Below are positions 46,776 to 55,107 of a DNA stretch of 64,000 nucleotides, in pieces. The number at the start of each line of letters is the position of its first letter. Position 1 is the stretch's first letter. The notes under the pieces were generated by a model that was given only the letters and a program-made list of their open reading frames with translations, made no database searches and had not been told where the DNA came from. Position numbers and translations under genes: made by a program. Source of the DNA: Chitinophagales bacterium (GTDB taxonomy: Bacteria > Bacteroidota > Bacteroidia > Chitinophagales > JADIYW01); NCBI GenBank assembly GCA_023957215.1, contig JAMLHH010000001.1, forward strand, positions 81,383-145,382, in the 5' to 3' direction.

Positions 46776-47546
46776 TTATTTTTTTGTTTTTCCCAATCTA
46801 TATGCTCTTGCTTCACGCAAAAAATCCGAAGCAAAGATAAAATCCATCAATTCTTTATTATTGGTCTCAAACAACGAATCTTTATTTCCTTCCCAATGCT
46901 TTTGACCTTGATGTAAAAATAAAATCTTATCTCCGTTAGCTATAACGGTATTCATATCGTGAGTGTTCACTATCGTGGTCATTTTATACTCTTCCGTAAT
47001 ATCTTTTATCAACTCGTCGATGACAATTGATGTCTGTGGATCGAGTCCCGAGTTGGGTTCATCGCAAAAAAGATACTTTGGTGTCATCACAATAGCACGT
47101 GCTATACCAACTCTTTTTTGCATACCACCACTGATTTCGGAAGGAAGTTTATGATTTGAATTAACCAGATTGACTCTTTTTAAAACCTCATTGACTCTAT
47201 CTCTTTTTTCGTCTAATGGCAAGCGTGTAAACATATCCAATGGAAATCTGACGTTTTCTTCGACTGTTTGCGAATCAAATAAAGCATTTCCTTGAAACAG
47301 CATGCCCAAAGAGCGATGTATATTTTTTTTCTCTTTGGTATTCATAGCGATAAAATCTTCGCCATTGAATAAGACAGAACCATTGTCAGGACAAAGCAAT
47401 CCTACCATACATTTGAGCAAAACACTTTTACCCGAACCGCTTTTCCCTATGATAAGGCTGATTTGTCCCGGATGAAAGACAGAACTCACGCCCTTCAAAA
47501 CCTTTGCTCCGTCAAAACTTTTTTGAATATCTTTCAGCTCTATCAT
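46776..47546 (-). CDS. mlaF: Mla-type ABC transporter ATPase (MlaF-like)
   Basis: ATPase of an Mla/MCE-type lipid transporter that moves phospholipids between membranes. The 256 residues show Walker A IIGKSGSGKS, the signature SGGMQKRVGIARAI, Walker B YLFCDEPNSGLDPQ and the switch His in NTHDMNT. SGGMQKRV is characteristic of MlaF-type ATPases. The ATG at 47546 overlaps the mlaE stop in ATGA form; the few codons before it are an in-frame extension into mlaE from a TTG. An MCE-domain partner (MlaD) is not adjacent. Confidence 0.9.
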   Translation of the reverse strand: MIELKDIQKSFDGAKVLKGVSSVFHPGQISLIIGKSGSGKSVLLKCMVGLLCPDNGSVLFNGEDFIAMNTKEKKNIHRSLGMLFQGNALFDSQTVEENVRFPLDMFTRLPLDEKRDRVNEVLKRVNLVNSNHKLPSEISGGMQKRVGIARAIVMTPKYLFCDEPNSGLDPQTSIVIDELIKDITEEYKMTTIVNTHDMNTVIANGDKILFLHQGQKHWEGNKDSLFETNNKELMDFIFASDFLREARAYRLGKTKK

Positions 47547-48280
47547 AATACCAACCAAGCAACAATATAATCAGCTATCAAAACCAAAATACAACTCAAA
47601 ACAACAGCCTGCGTACTCGCTTTACCAATTTCCAAAGCTCCTCCTCTCGCATAATATCCTTTGTAACATGAAATAGAAACAATGATAAAGCTAAAAACAA
47701 TGGCTTTTATCATCATAATGACAACGTTTTTAGCCAAAAAAAGACTTTGTACACCCTGTATATATTCTATACCCGACAAATAGCCGGAAGAAATTCCTGC
47801 CAAATAACCGCCACCGATACCTATCACAGCAGCAAAAACCACCAACAAGGGTATCATCGTCAAAGCTGCCACTAATTTGGGACCGACGAGATAAGCAATC
47901 GAGTTGACACCCATGATTTCCAAAGCATCAATCTGCTCTGTCAAGCGCATCGTACCCAGTTCCGAGGCGATATTAGAACCTACTTTTCCCGCCAAAATCA
48001 AAGCCGTAATTGTAGGTGCAAATTCCAAAATCATAGACTCTTTCACGATATAGCCCACATAACTCATAGGCGTAATCGTCTGTGCCAAATTATATGCAAA
48101 CTGTACCGCTGATACTGCACCGATAAAAAAAGCAATGATAAAAACAATGATCATGGAATCAATTCCTATCTGATACATCTGCCGCAAAGTCTCTTTCCAA
48201 TACATCGTTTTACGCTCCGGACGTACAAAAAGTCCCTTTAGCATCATCATGTATTTGCCTATGTGATATAAAGAATCCAT
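47543..48280 (-). CDS. mlaE: Mla-type ABC transporter permease (MlaE-like)
   Basis: Membrane permease of the MlaE family, 245 residues with five to six hydrophobic segments. The family stretches GKVGSNIASELGTMRLTEQIDALEIMGVNSIAYLVGPKLVA and YKGYYARGGALEIGKASTQAVV are clearly present in the middle and near the end. With MlaF it should form the inner-membrane engine of lipid transport. It is the first gene of the minus-strand run mlaE-mlaF-sucD-fabG. Confidence 0.92.
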   Translation of the reverse strand: MDSLYHIGKYMMMLKGLFVRPERKTMYWKETLRQMYQIGIDSMIIVFIIAFFIGAVSAVQFAYNLAQTITPMSYVGYIVKESMILEFAPTITALILAGKVGSNIASELGTMRLTEQIDALEIMGVNSIAYLVGPKLVAALTMIPLLVVFAAVIGIGGGYLAGISSGYLSGIEYIQGVQSLFLAKNVVIMMIKAIVFSFIIVSISCYKGYYARGGALEIGKASTQAVVLSCILVLIADYIVAWLVL

Positions 48281-48355
48281 ATTTGAGTCGATAAAAATAG
48301 TTTATTTTTATAACATAGTAATTGATTAAAGACAGAATTTCATAAAACCAAGTAT

Positions 48356-49060
48356 ATGAATATAGTAATAACAGGTGCAAGTAAAGGAATAGGCAAAGCT
48401 TTGGCACTCAAATTTGTAAAAGAAGGTTATCCGGTGGCTGTTTGTTCGAGGAATCAAGAGCATCTCAACGAGTTGGATAAAGAATTAAAAGAAATCAATC
48501 CAAAAGTTGAAACTATTTTACAAACCGCCGATGTATCTAAAAAGGAAGATCTGAAAAACTTTGCAGAGACTATTCTAAGTCATTGGAAGACCGTTGATAT
48601 TTTAATCAACAACGCAGGAGTTTTTATTCCCGGTGCCATCATGGACGAAGACGAAGACAATCTTCAACGAACGATAGAAACCAATTTGTACAGTGCTTAT
48701 CGGATGACAAAATATCTTTTACCCACTATGCTCAAAAAAAAATCCGGACATATATTTAATATGTGTTCTATTGCAAGTTTTCAAGCCTATCCGAATGGAG
48801 GCTCTTATGCCATTTCTAAATTTGGACTACTCGGTTTTTCCAAGTGTCTGCGTGAAGAACTCAAACCACATAACATCAAAGTGACCGCCGTCATGCCCGG
48901 CGCCACCTATACTGATTCATGGAAAGGAGTCGATATTCGGGAAGATAGATTTATCCCAGTGGAAGACGTCGTCAATATGATTTACACTGCAACCTTATTG
49001 AGTGACAGAAGCGTGGTAGAAGATATCATTATCAGACCCCAGCTAGGGGATATTGCATAG
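48356..49060 (+). CDS. Short-chain dehydrogenase/reductase
   Basis: The 234 residues have the SDR cofactor motif TGASKGIGKA at the N-terminus, NNAGVFIPG, the catalytic Ser in MCSIASF and YAISKFG with Tyr and Lys. The Arg after the second strand (VCSRNQEH) suggests NADP. PGATYTDSW follows the active site. The closest types are cytoplasmic reductases of unknown substrate. It is divergent from mlaE with 75 bases between them and stands alone. Confidence 0.88.
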   Translation: MNIVITGASKGIGKALALKFVKEGYPVAVCSRNQEHLNELDKELKEINPKVETILQTADVSKKEDLKNFAETILSHWKTVDILINNAGVFIPGAIMDEDEDNLQRTIETNLYSAYRMTKYLLPTMLKKKSGHIFNMCSIASFQAYPNGGSYAISKFGLLGFSKCLREELKPHNIKVTAVMPGATYTDSWKGVDIREDRFIPVEDVVNMIYTATLLSDRSVVEDIIIRPQLGDIA

Positions 49061-49171
49061 AGATTGGTCTTTCGCAAATTGACAAAATAGCATCGCAACT
49101 AAATGTGTCTATATGTCATAGCCTTTATAGTTTCCTGTTTTTATTAAAGAGGATTGAAGTACTAAAAAGAC

Positions 49172-50530
49172 TTAGGTTTCACTCATTTGTAAAACTTCTT
49201 GGGCAGTCCTATATCCCGATTGGATAGCACCATCCATATAGCCACTCCATTGGGTTGCAGTCTCTGTTCCAGCCCAATGGATTCTACCTGTAACAGCTCT
49301 TAAAGATGCTCCAAATTGTACCCATGAGCCAGGTGTCATATTTCCTGTATAGCAACCACCACTATATTCTTCTTCTGTCCAACATTTATCTATGTAGTCA
49401 ATAGGATGAAGTGCTTCATTTCCATAATATTTAGCTACTTCTTGAAGAAATTTTTCTTTTCTAACATTTTCAGGTAGTTCTATAAAGTCTCTGGCATTTT
49501 CACCTTCCACAAAAAATAAGAAGATGCCTCTGCCATCTTTTTTGCTACAGTCAAAGCTCACATGAAAAGGAGTCCTGTCACTTACTATCTGCCCGGAGAA
49601 GTTTTTATCTCTCCAAAATGGCTTTTCGTACACGCCGAAACACTTCATGGCTGCACCCATAGGAACTCTTTGTAATAATTGGGCTTTTCGTTTAGGGAGA
49701 GCCTGTTCAAAATGTATTTTTTGACACATTGCGGGCGACAGTGCCAAAATGATACGCTTGCCTTTGATTTCTATATCTTTTGTTCTCGCTATTACAGATT
49801 TATCATCTTGATAAATACTTTTTACCGGTTGGTTCAAAATAATTTTATCTTTAAAAGGTTGTACTTCTTGTTCTAAAAGATGTTGTGCTCCATTTACAAA
49901 TAAGGTCTGCTGGGCACCATTGGTAACTGCAAGAAGCGCATCCAAATTATCTCCCGATTTGCAATAAAATAAAAAATGTAGCAAGGAGATTTCTGAAGAC
50001 TGGCAAGCAAAAACTGTTTCTAGACCGATATTGAGTGACAGTCTTGCTTTGGCAGTAAGCGAATTTCTTCTTATCCATGTATTCATTGTGATTCCATCCC
50101 ATTCTTCGGCTTTCGGATGTGACCACGGAGTCTCCACATTGATACTTTTTGCCATATTGTCTATCCTTTTCATAGCTATTCCCAAATCTATTAATGAGAG
50201 TGGATCTATTTTTGGAATAGTACCTGAATATTTAATTGTTTTCCCTTTATAATTGAAAATGTTTTTTCCTGTGTCGTGACCTTCTACCGTTTCAACTTTG
50301 TGTCTGTACACCCAATCCCAGATTTTATGTTGTGTAGGACCTATCCATTGTGCTCCTACATCAATAACCGTATTAGAATTAGGCAAAGTAATCGTATTCA
50401 CTCTGCCTCCTATGCGTTCACGAGCTTCTACAATCACAAAGTTCTTACCCGAACTATGCAATACAGATGCCGCAGCAATACCTGCATAGCCTGCACCCAC
50501 TATGATATAATCTGTTTCAAATGTATTCAT
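49172..50530 (-). CDS. Flavin monoamine oxidase family protein
   Basis: FAD-dependent amine oxidase of 452 residues. The N-terminal dinucleotide fold is DYIIVGAGYAGIAAASVL, followed by the family motif ERIGGRVNTI. The C-terminal FAD-binding stretch is RIHWAGTETATQWSGYMDGAIQSG. These enzymes oxidise primary or secondary amines (monoamines, polyamines, amino acids). The substrate is not evident. It lies 1 base after the C69-type hydrolase gene, so the two are probably translated from one mRNA and may act in one catabolic route. Confidence 0.88.
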   Translation of the reverse strand: MNTFETDYIIVGAGYAGIAAASVLHSSGKNFVIVEARERIGGRVNTITLPNSNTVIDVGAQWIGPTQHKIWDWVYRHKVETVEGHDTGKNIFNYKGKTIKYSGTIPKIDPLSLIDLGIAMKRIDNMAKSINVETPWSHPKAEEWDGITMNTWIRRNSLTAKARLSLNIGLETVFACQSSEISLLHFLFYCKSGDNLDALLAVTNGAQQTLFVNGAQHLLEQEVQPFKDKIILNQPVKSIYQDDKSVIARTKDIEIKGKRIILALSPAMCQKIHFEQALPKRKAQLLQRVPMGAAMKCFGVYEKPFWRDKNFSGQIVSDRTPFHVSFDCSKKDGRGIFLFFVEGENARDFIELPENVRKEKFLQEVAKYYGNEALHPIDYIDKCWTEEEYSGGCYTGNMTPGSWVQFGASLRAVTGRIHWAGTETATQWSGYMDGAIQSGYRTAQEVLQMSET

Positions 50531-50531
50531 T

Positions 50532-51815
50532 TTATATGGTTTTAAATTTTGACTGTTTTCTTTGCCACATCATTCGATATAACCAAGAAGAATGTTTTTG
50601 TTCGGGGATTTGCATCATCTTTTCAAGGATAGCATCTGAAGTTTTTAAAGCTTCTTCGTTTAAGTTTTTCAACAATTGCATATCATTTTTCAATATAAAA
50701 GCTGCATCCTTTTTTATCCAGTTTGCCTCAGTATTTTTTCTAGCAGAAGAGATTTCTCTTTGTGCATTTTGATAGTTGTGAATAGCCTTTCTATGCCATT
50801 TTTCCCATCTCATCCAATGTTGATTCGTTTCAAATGAAGTATTGGTCAAAGTAGTCACTCCAAAATAATAAGGCACAAAAATACTCAAGCAAGCAGCAGA
50901 TGATTCCGTAGTCCAAATCGTACTATTCAGATGATTTCTAATTTCTACTACCATACTCGAAGTAGTCTGTGAAGGACAAAAAACGCCACTTGCATGCATA
51001 CAGATATCCGAGGTCTTACCTTGATCAGGAGTGAAATTTTGTGTAGAATGGCTTCTTAAAATTTCAAAGGCATCACTGATGCTAAAATCTTTCTTCTTTT
51101 GCGCTGTTGCACAACCTTTTCTTTGTTCACAATTAGCAAGTTTAGGCATCCAAAAAGACGAGAATGCTTTAGCAAAATGAAAAGTTTCATTCTCTTTTAT
51201 CCAACGTTTTTTCTTGGCATAATCAATGGCTTCGGGATGTATATCGAAGAAATCACTTCCTATAGAAAGACCATTAGATATTGCCCTGAAATCTTTTACC
51301 TTCTCAACAGCCCAAAATACTCCTGCCGTTTCTAAAACATAGGCTTCTTTAGCATCCGCAATAATAAAACTATTATGGTAGAAAAATTGAGATTGATAGC
51401 CACCATCTCCATCTTGTCCATACTGGTCATTGAGTTTTATGATTTTATACAAGGCATCTTTTGCAGTAGCACAAGATTCAAGTGCTAACCGAAGCATATC
51501 CATGCCTGACAAGCCCTGATTGTTTTTAGCTAATTTTATTTTAGTAAAGACAGCTTCATTGCCGATTGTTACACCTTTTTCATTAATACCCATTTCTGCT
51601 CCCCACATTTGAAAAGGTTGTGATAAGATAGTAGCAAAAGTTTTTTCTACATGCTCTACTTCTATATAAGAACACTGCTGTTTTTTTGTGGGTATTTCAT
51701 AGGATGGATATTGTCGCAATATTTGTATTTCATTGGGTTCTCTATCCGAATTTTTACCAAAAATCCAATTTTTAGTTGCTGATAACTCCGGCGAACAAAT
51801 GAAGGTGTCACACAT
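50532..51815 (-). CDS. C69/secernin-like N-terminal nucleophile hydrolase
   Basis: The 427-residue protein begins MCDTFICS, so Cys2 would become the N-terminal nucleophile after Met removal, as in the C69 dipeptidase/secernin branch of Ntn hydrolases. GKNSDREPNE follows at ~20-29 and GAEMGINEKGVTIGNEAVF at ~72-90, both family marks. Relatives cleave dipeptides or other amides, so amide or peptide hydrolysis is likely. No signal peptide is present. It heads a two-gene unit with the amine oxidase: an amide could be cleaved and the released amine oxidised, but this is inference. Confidence 0.82.
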   Translation of the reverse strand: MCDTFICSPELSATKNWIFGKNSDREPNEIQILRQYPSYEIPTKKQQCSYIEVEHVEKTFATILSQPFQMWGAEMGINEKGVTIGNEAVFTKIKLAKNNQGLSGMDMLRLALESCATAKDALYKIIKLNDQYGQDGDGGYQSQFFYHNSFIIADAKEAYVLETAGVFWAVEKVKDFRAISNGLSIGSDFFDIHPEAIDYAKKKRWIKENETFHFAKAFSSFWMPKLANCEQRKGCATAQKKKDFSISDAFEILRSHSTQNFTPDQGKTSDICMHASGVFCPSQTTSSMVVEIRNHLNSTIWTTESSAACLSIFVPYYFGVTTLTNTSFETNQHWMRWEKWHRKAIHNYQNAQREISSARKNTEANWIKKDAAFILKNDMQLLKNLNEEALKTSDAILEKMMQIPEQKHSSWLYRMMWQRKQSKFKTI

Positions 51816-51948
51816 ATTTTATTTCCAGTTTGAAGTCATTTTATCCATAGAGATAAAATAGAAAGTATAAGTTAATAAAACTCTCTGAAAATCACACAGT
51901 TTAAAATTATATATTGTATAAAACCTTTTAAAACTATGACGGTCAAGC

Positions 51949-51982
51949 TTTGAAACAATCTGAGAAAATAATATTATCTTTG
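51949..51982 (+). promoter_or_regulatory. Promoter TTTG-N22-TATCTTTG of the GDPD leader
   Basis: TTTG at 51949-51952 and TATCTTTG at 51975-51982 are spaced 22 bases, within the Bacteroidota range. Transcription would start near 51989, at the edge of the hairpin that follows. Confidence 0.6.
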
Positions 51983-51985
51983 TCA

Positions 51986-52041
51986 AGAGAGGATTTCGTT
52001 TTTGTTGTTCAACCTCTAAACTTAACCCATCCTCTCTTTTT
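51986..52041 (+). ncRNA. Attenuator-like leader or small RNA with terminator hairpin
   Basis: A perfect 9-bp inverted repeat AGAGAGGAT / ATCCTCTCT (51986-51994 and 52029-52037) is followed by a T-run. The loop of 34 bases contains CCTCT (within AACCTCT, 52011-52017), which can pair with the same AGAGG instead. The start of the transcript would be about at the left arm. Two exclusive foldings just after a promoter look like transcription attenuation, or a ~55-nt small RNA. No known riboswitch family was recognised. Confidence 0.45.
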
Positions 52042-52067
52042 AATTTTTTAAACGTTTAGGACACTAT

Positions 52068-52109
52068 ATGAAAAAAAATGATAACTTGATTATAAATATG
52101 GCTCTATGA
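52068..52109 (+). CDS. Possible upstream leader peptide (13 residues)
   Basis: ATG at 52068 opens the frame MKKNDNLIINMAL, whose TGA overlaps the GDPD start codon as ATGA. This would couple translation of the two. It may be chance; there is no clear ribosome binding site. Confidence 0.3.
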   Translation: MKKNDNLIINMAL

Positions 52110-52942
52110 GAACAATTATCTTCTTTTTAGTTAGCGTTTTAATATTCTCTTCTTGTAAAAAAGAGAAGAAAGAAATAGTAAAACAAATCGACCCTCCTAC
52201 ACATATTGAACCTATAAAAACACCAAAACTGTTTGATGAAAGTCATCAATTGGTACTGATTGCTCATCGTGGTGGCGGGGGTTTTCCTGAAAACACTTTA
52301 CAGGCCTTTGAGTCGGCTATTGAAGATGGTACTGATTATATAGAAGTAGATTTACGTACTACAAAAGATGGCTATTTAGTGATCATGCATGATTCAGATG
52401 TCGATGGAATGACTAATGGCAAAGGGAATGTGAGAGATCTGACTTTTGAAGAGATTAAATCCTTGAGAATCAATGGGAGCTATGAAGTTCCAAGTTTTGA
52501 AGAAGTATTGCAAATTGCTCAAAACAGAGTAAATATTTACGTGGATTTTAAAGATGCCGATGCCGATAATACCTTTTCATTACTCAGAAAATATGGAATG
52601 GAACAACATTTTGTGGTATATGCAAACAACAATGAGAAAGTAAAAGCTTGGAGAGCGATAGCACCGGAAGTGCCATTGATAGGCAGTATTCCATTAGACT
52701 TAAAACGCGAACAAGTAGAAGGTTTCTTGGCTGAAAATGATTTGGATATTATAGATAATGTGTATGCACCTGCTGTTGTAGAGATATTACAACAAAAAGG
52801 TAAATTAATTTGGTTGGATATCGAAGGACCATGGGAAAACCCTACTTTTTGGGTCACTGCGTTAGATTATAAAGTCAATGGTTTTCAGACAGACAAGCCT
52901 AAGGCTTTTGGAGAGTTTCTGATGCGTAAAGGAATGAGATGA
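52106..52942 (+). CDS. Glycerophosphodiester phosphodiesterase, lipoprotein
   Basis: It splits glycerophosphodiesters into an alcohol and glycerol 3-phosphate. The 278 residues have a lipobox VLIFSSC (Cys17), a short linker, then the GDPD TIM barrel. Catalytic residues are visible in LIAHRGGGGFPENT (His, Arg, Glu), EVDLRTTKDG (Glu, Asp) and LVIMHDSD (His). Length and order fit bacterial GDPDs. It should sit in the envelope, so lipid breakdown products are likely substrates. Expression may be set by the leader before it. Confidence 0.92.
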   Translation: MRTIIFFLVSVLIFSSCKKEKKEIVKQIDPPTHIEPIKTPKLFDESHQLVLIAHRGGGGFPENTLQAFESAIEDGTDYIEVDLRTTKDGYLVIMHDSDVDGMTNGKGNVRDLTFEEIKSLRINGSYEVPSFEEVLQIAQNRVNIYVDFKDADADNTFSLLRKYGMEQHFVVYANNNEKVKAWRAIAPEVPLIGSIPLDLKREQVEGFLAENDLDIIDNVYAPAVVEILQQKGKLIWLDIEGPWENPTFWVTALDYKVNGFQTDKPKAFGEFLMRKGMR

Positions 52943-53037
52943 GAGCGTTTTGTTAAAAAGAAAACACCTTTAAGCTTTCATTCCACTTATAAACCCAACT
53001 TATTGTCTAAATTTACGATGTTTTGGACTTGCTGCAC

Positions 53038-53046
53038 TATATTTGC
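53038..53046 (+). promoter_or_regulatory. -7 box TATATTTGC of the carbonic anhydrase gene
   Basis: A perfect TAnnTTTGC, 15 bases before the ATG at 53062. A TTTTGG at 53021-53026 is too close for the usual -33 element. Confidence 0.55.
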
Positions 53047-53061
53047 ATTTAAAACAAACTC

Positions 53062-53697
53062 ATGCCCAAAAGTCCGAGAGAAGCACTCCAATTTTTAAAA
53101 GAAGGGAATTACCGATTTACTCAAAACATTAAGAAAAACGTAGATTTATTACAACAAGTCAAACAAAACAAGGATAGACAGCATCCCTATGCCGCAATCG
53201 TGAGTTGTATAGATAGCCGTATCACCTCTGAGTTGATTTTCGATTTGGGGCTGGGAGATGTTTTTAGCACCCGATTAGCAGGAAATATTATCACTGAAAA
53301 TGTATTGGGTAGTCTTGAATTCTGTTGCAAGATTGCAGGAGCTTCACTTATCGTTATCTTGGGACACACAAGATGCGGAGCTGTCAGCGGGGCTTGTGAT
53401 CATATCGAGATGGGTAACTTAACGACCTTGCTGGATCATATTTTGCCCTCTGTGTTACAAGAAGTAACCGTAAAAGGTGACAGAACTTCTAAAAATTATG
53501 ATTTTGTCAATAAAGTAGCAAAAATCAATGTCTATCGTTCTGTGGATATCACTTTATCCCAAAGTGTTTTGATAAGAGATATGGTCAAAAGTGGTGAAGT
53601 GGCTATTATTGGAGCCATGTATGATGTCGTGAGTGGAAATGTAGAATTTTTTGAAGATACTTACTTATGCGGAGAGATAAGAACAGTGAATGTGTAA
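53062..53697 (+). CDS. Beta-class carbonic anhydrase
   Basis: This zinc enzyme interconverts CO2 and bicarbonate. The 211 residues carry all catalytic positions: Cys49, Asp51 and Arg53 in SCIDSR, and His102 and Cys105 in GHTRCGA. LAGNIITENVLGSLEF is the conserved stretch before the second metal site. No signal peptide is present, so it is cytoplasmic. It stands alone, with its own promoter and an 8-bp repeat array after the stop. Confidence 0.95.
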   Translation: MPKSPREALQFLKEGNYRFTQNIKKNVDLLQQVKQNKDRQHPYAAIVSCIDSRITSELIFDLGLGDVFSTRLAGNIITENVLGSLEFCCKIAGASLIVILGHTRCGAVSGACDHIEMGNLTTLLDHILPSVLQEVTVKGDRTSKNYDFVNKVAKINVYRSVDITLSQSVLIRDMVKSGEVAIIGAMYDVVSGNVEFFEDTYLCGEIRTVNV

Positions 53698-53704
53698 ATG
53701 TACC

Positions 53705-53752
53705 AATTTATCAATTTACTAATTTGCTAATTTACTAATTCGCTAATTTACA
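53705..53752. repeat. 8-bp tandem array, six units
   Basis: Six degenerate units of AATTTRCT (AATTTATC, AATTTACT, AATTTGCT, AATTTACT, AATTCGCT, AATTTACA) fill the gap between two converging genes, the carbonic anhydrase and the CBS-domain protein. The unit length equals that of the array at 42943-43014, but the sequence differs. Confidence 0.85.
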
Positions 53753-53758
53753 AGTAGG

Positions 53759-55039
53759 CTAAGCTCCTTTTTTAGTAATCAGTATTTTATCAATACGGAC
53801 ACCATCCATTTTAGTGACCTTGAAGTTAAATCCGAGTTTGTTAAAAGAATCGCCTACTTTTGGGATACGCTCTAATTTTTCCAAGACAAAGCCACCTAAA
53901 GTATTAAAATTCCCTTCTTTGTTTTCTTCATTGAGTTTGAAATATTCGCAGAATAAGTAGAATGAAATTTGTGCATCTGCTAACCAAGTATTCTGTTCTT
54001 GCGGAATAATCTGAAATTCATCTTCCTGATACATATCGCTCATATCTCCGAGTAGCGCATCCAATACGTCGTCCAGAGCCACCAAACCCTGTAAATCTCC
54101 ATATTCATTGACAACCAAACCGTAGTGAATACGATGTTTTTTAAACTTTTCGAGTACGGTATATACGGCTGTTGTTTCCGGGAAAATGATAGGTTTTTTG
54201 ATAAATTTTTTCAGATTGAAATTTGAGGAGTTTAAACTTTCAGAAAAAAGTTCTTTTACAAAAATCAGCCCTTTCCAATTGTCTAAGCTTTTGTCACATA
54301 CCAAATAAGTAGAATGTAATTCCTCGCCGGCTTTTTCTTTCAGCGTTTCCAGATTATCTTGAATATCTATCCATACCAAATCATTCCTATGAGTCATAAT
54401 CTCACTCACTTTCCTGTCTCCCAAAGAGAAGACCCTTGTAACAATATCTTGTTCTATTTTTTGAATCTCACCGGCGACAGTACTTTCGTGTATTATCGCT
54501 TTGATATCCTTTTCACTGATATAATCAGGACGTTTATTGTTAATTCCAAAAAGAGAGAGTATGAAATTATTGGAAATGCTCAAAATCCAAATAAAAGGCA
54601 TACACAAGAGCGAAAACCAATACATCGGTATTGCAATGGCTTTAGCAATTTTTTCGGGATATAAGAATCCTAGCATTTTGGGAATTAGCTCTCCAAAAAG
54701 AATTGTGATATAAGTAACTATTATAACTGCCGAAAGTATAGAAAGAGTCTGTGCATAGGGTTGCAAAAAGTCAATCTTAGCTATTATATTAAAAAAAGGT
54801 GTAGATAAAGAGTCTTTGGAGTAAATACCTAGTAAAAGACCAATGACAGTTATTCCTATCTGTACAGCAGAAAAGAAAGTATTGGGGTTGTTAGAAAGTT
54901 GCATGGCTTTCTGAGCCACCCGGCTTCCTTTACTTACTTCTTCTTCTAATTTATATTTCTTCAATGAAACCAAAGCGATTTCGCCTAATGAGAAAACAGC
55001 ATTAGCAGCAATCAAAATAAAAACGATGAGTATTTCCAT
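53759..55039 (-). CDS. CNNM/CorC-type membrane protein (hemolysin family)
   Basis: The 426 residues have an N-terminal DUF21/CNNM membrane domain of about four spans (IVFILIAANAVFSLGEIALVS … VTYITILFGELIPKMLG), two CBS domains (~200-330), and a C-terminal CorC_HlyC domain. The motif GDLQGLVALDDVLDALLGD is the usual end of the CBS pair. Relatives are Mg2+ or Co2+ efflux proteins; in Bacteroidota one paralogue (GldE) serves gliding. Which one this is cannot be told from sequence alone. It is a single gene. Confidence 0.85.
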   Translation of the reverse strand: MEILIVFILIAANAVFSLGEIALVSLKKYKLEEEVSKGSRVAQKAMQLSNNPNTFFSAVQIGITVIGLLLGIYSKDSLSTPFFNIIAKIDFLQPYAQTLSILSAVIIVTYITILFGELIPKMLGFLYPEKIAKAIAIPMYWFSLLCMPFIWILSISNNFILSLFGINNKRPDYISEKDIKAIIHESTVAGEIQKIEQDIVTRVFSLGDRKVSEIMTHRNDLVWIDIQDNLETLKEKAGEELHSTYLVCDKSLDNWKGLIFVKELFSESLNSSNFNLKKFIKKPIIFPETTAVYTVLEKFKKHRIHYGLVVNEYGDLQGLVALDDVLDALLGDMSDMYQEDEFQIIPQEQNTWLADAQISFYLFCEYFKLNEENKEGNFNTLGGFVLEKLERIPKVGDSFNKLGFNFKVTKMDGVRIDKILITKKGA

Positions 55040-55107
55040 GTATTCAATAAATTATATAAAAATTAAAAGGTTAAAAGGTTTGATGAAGTTGAAAGATTTT
55101 AAAATTC

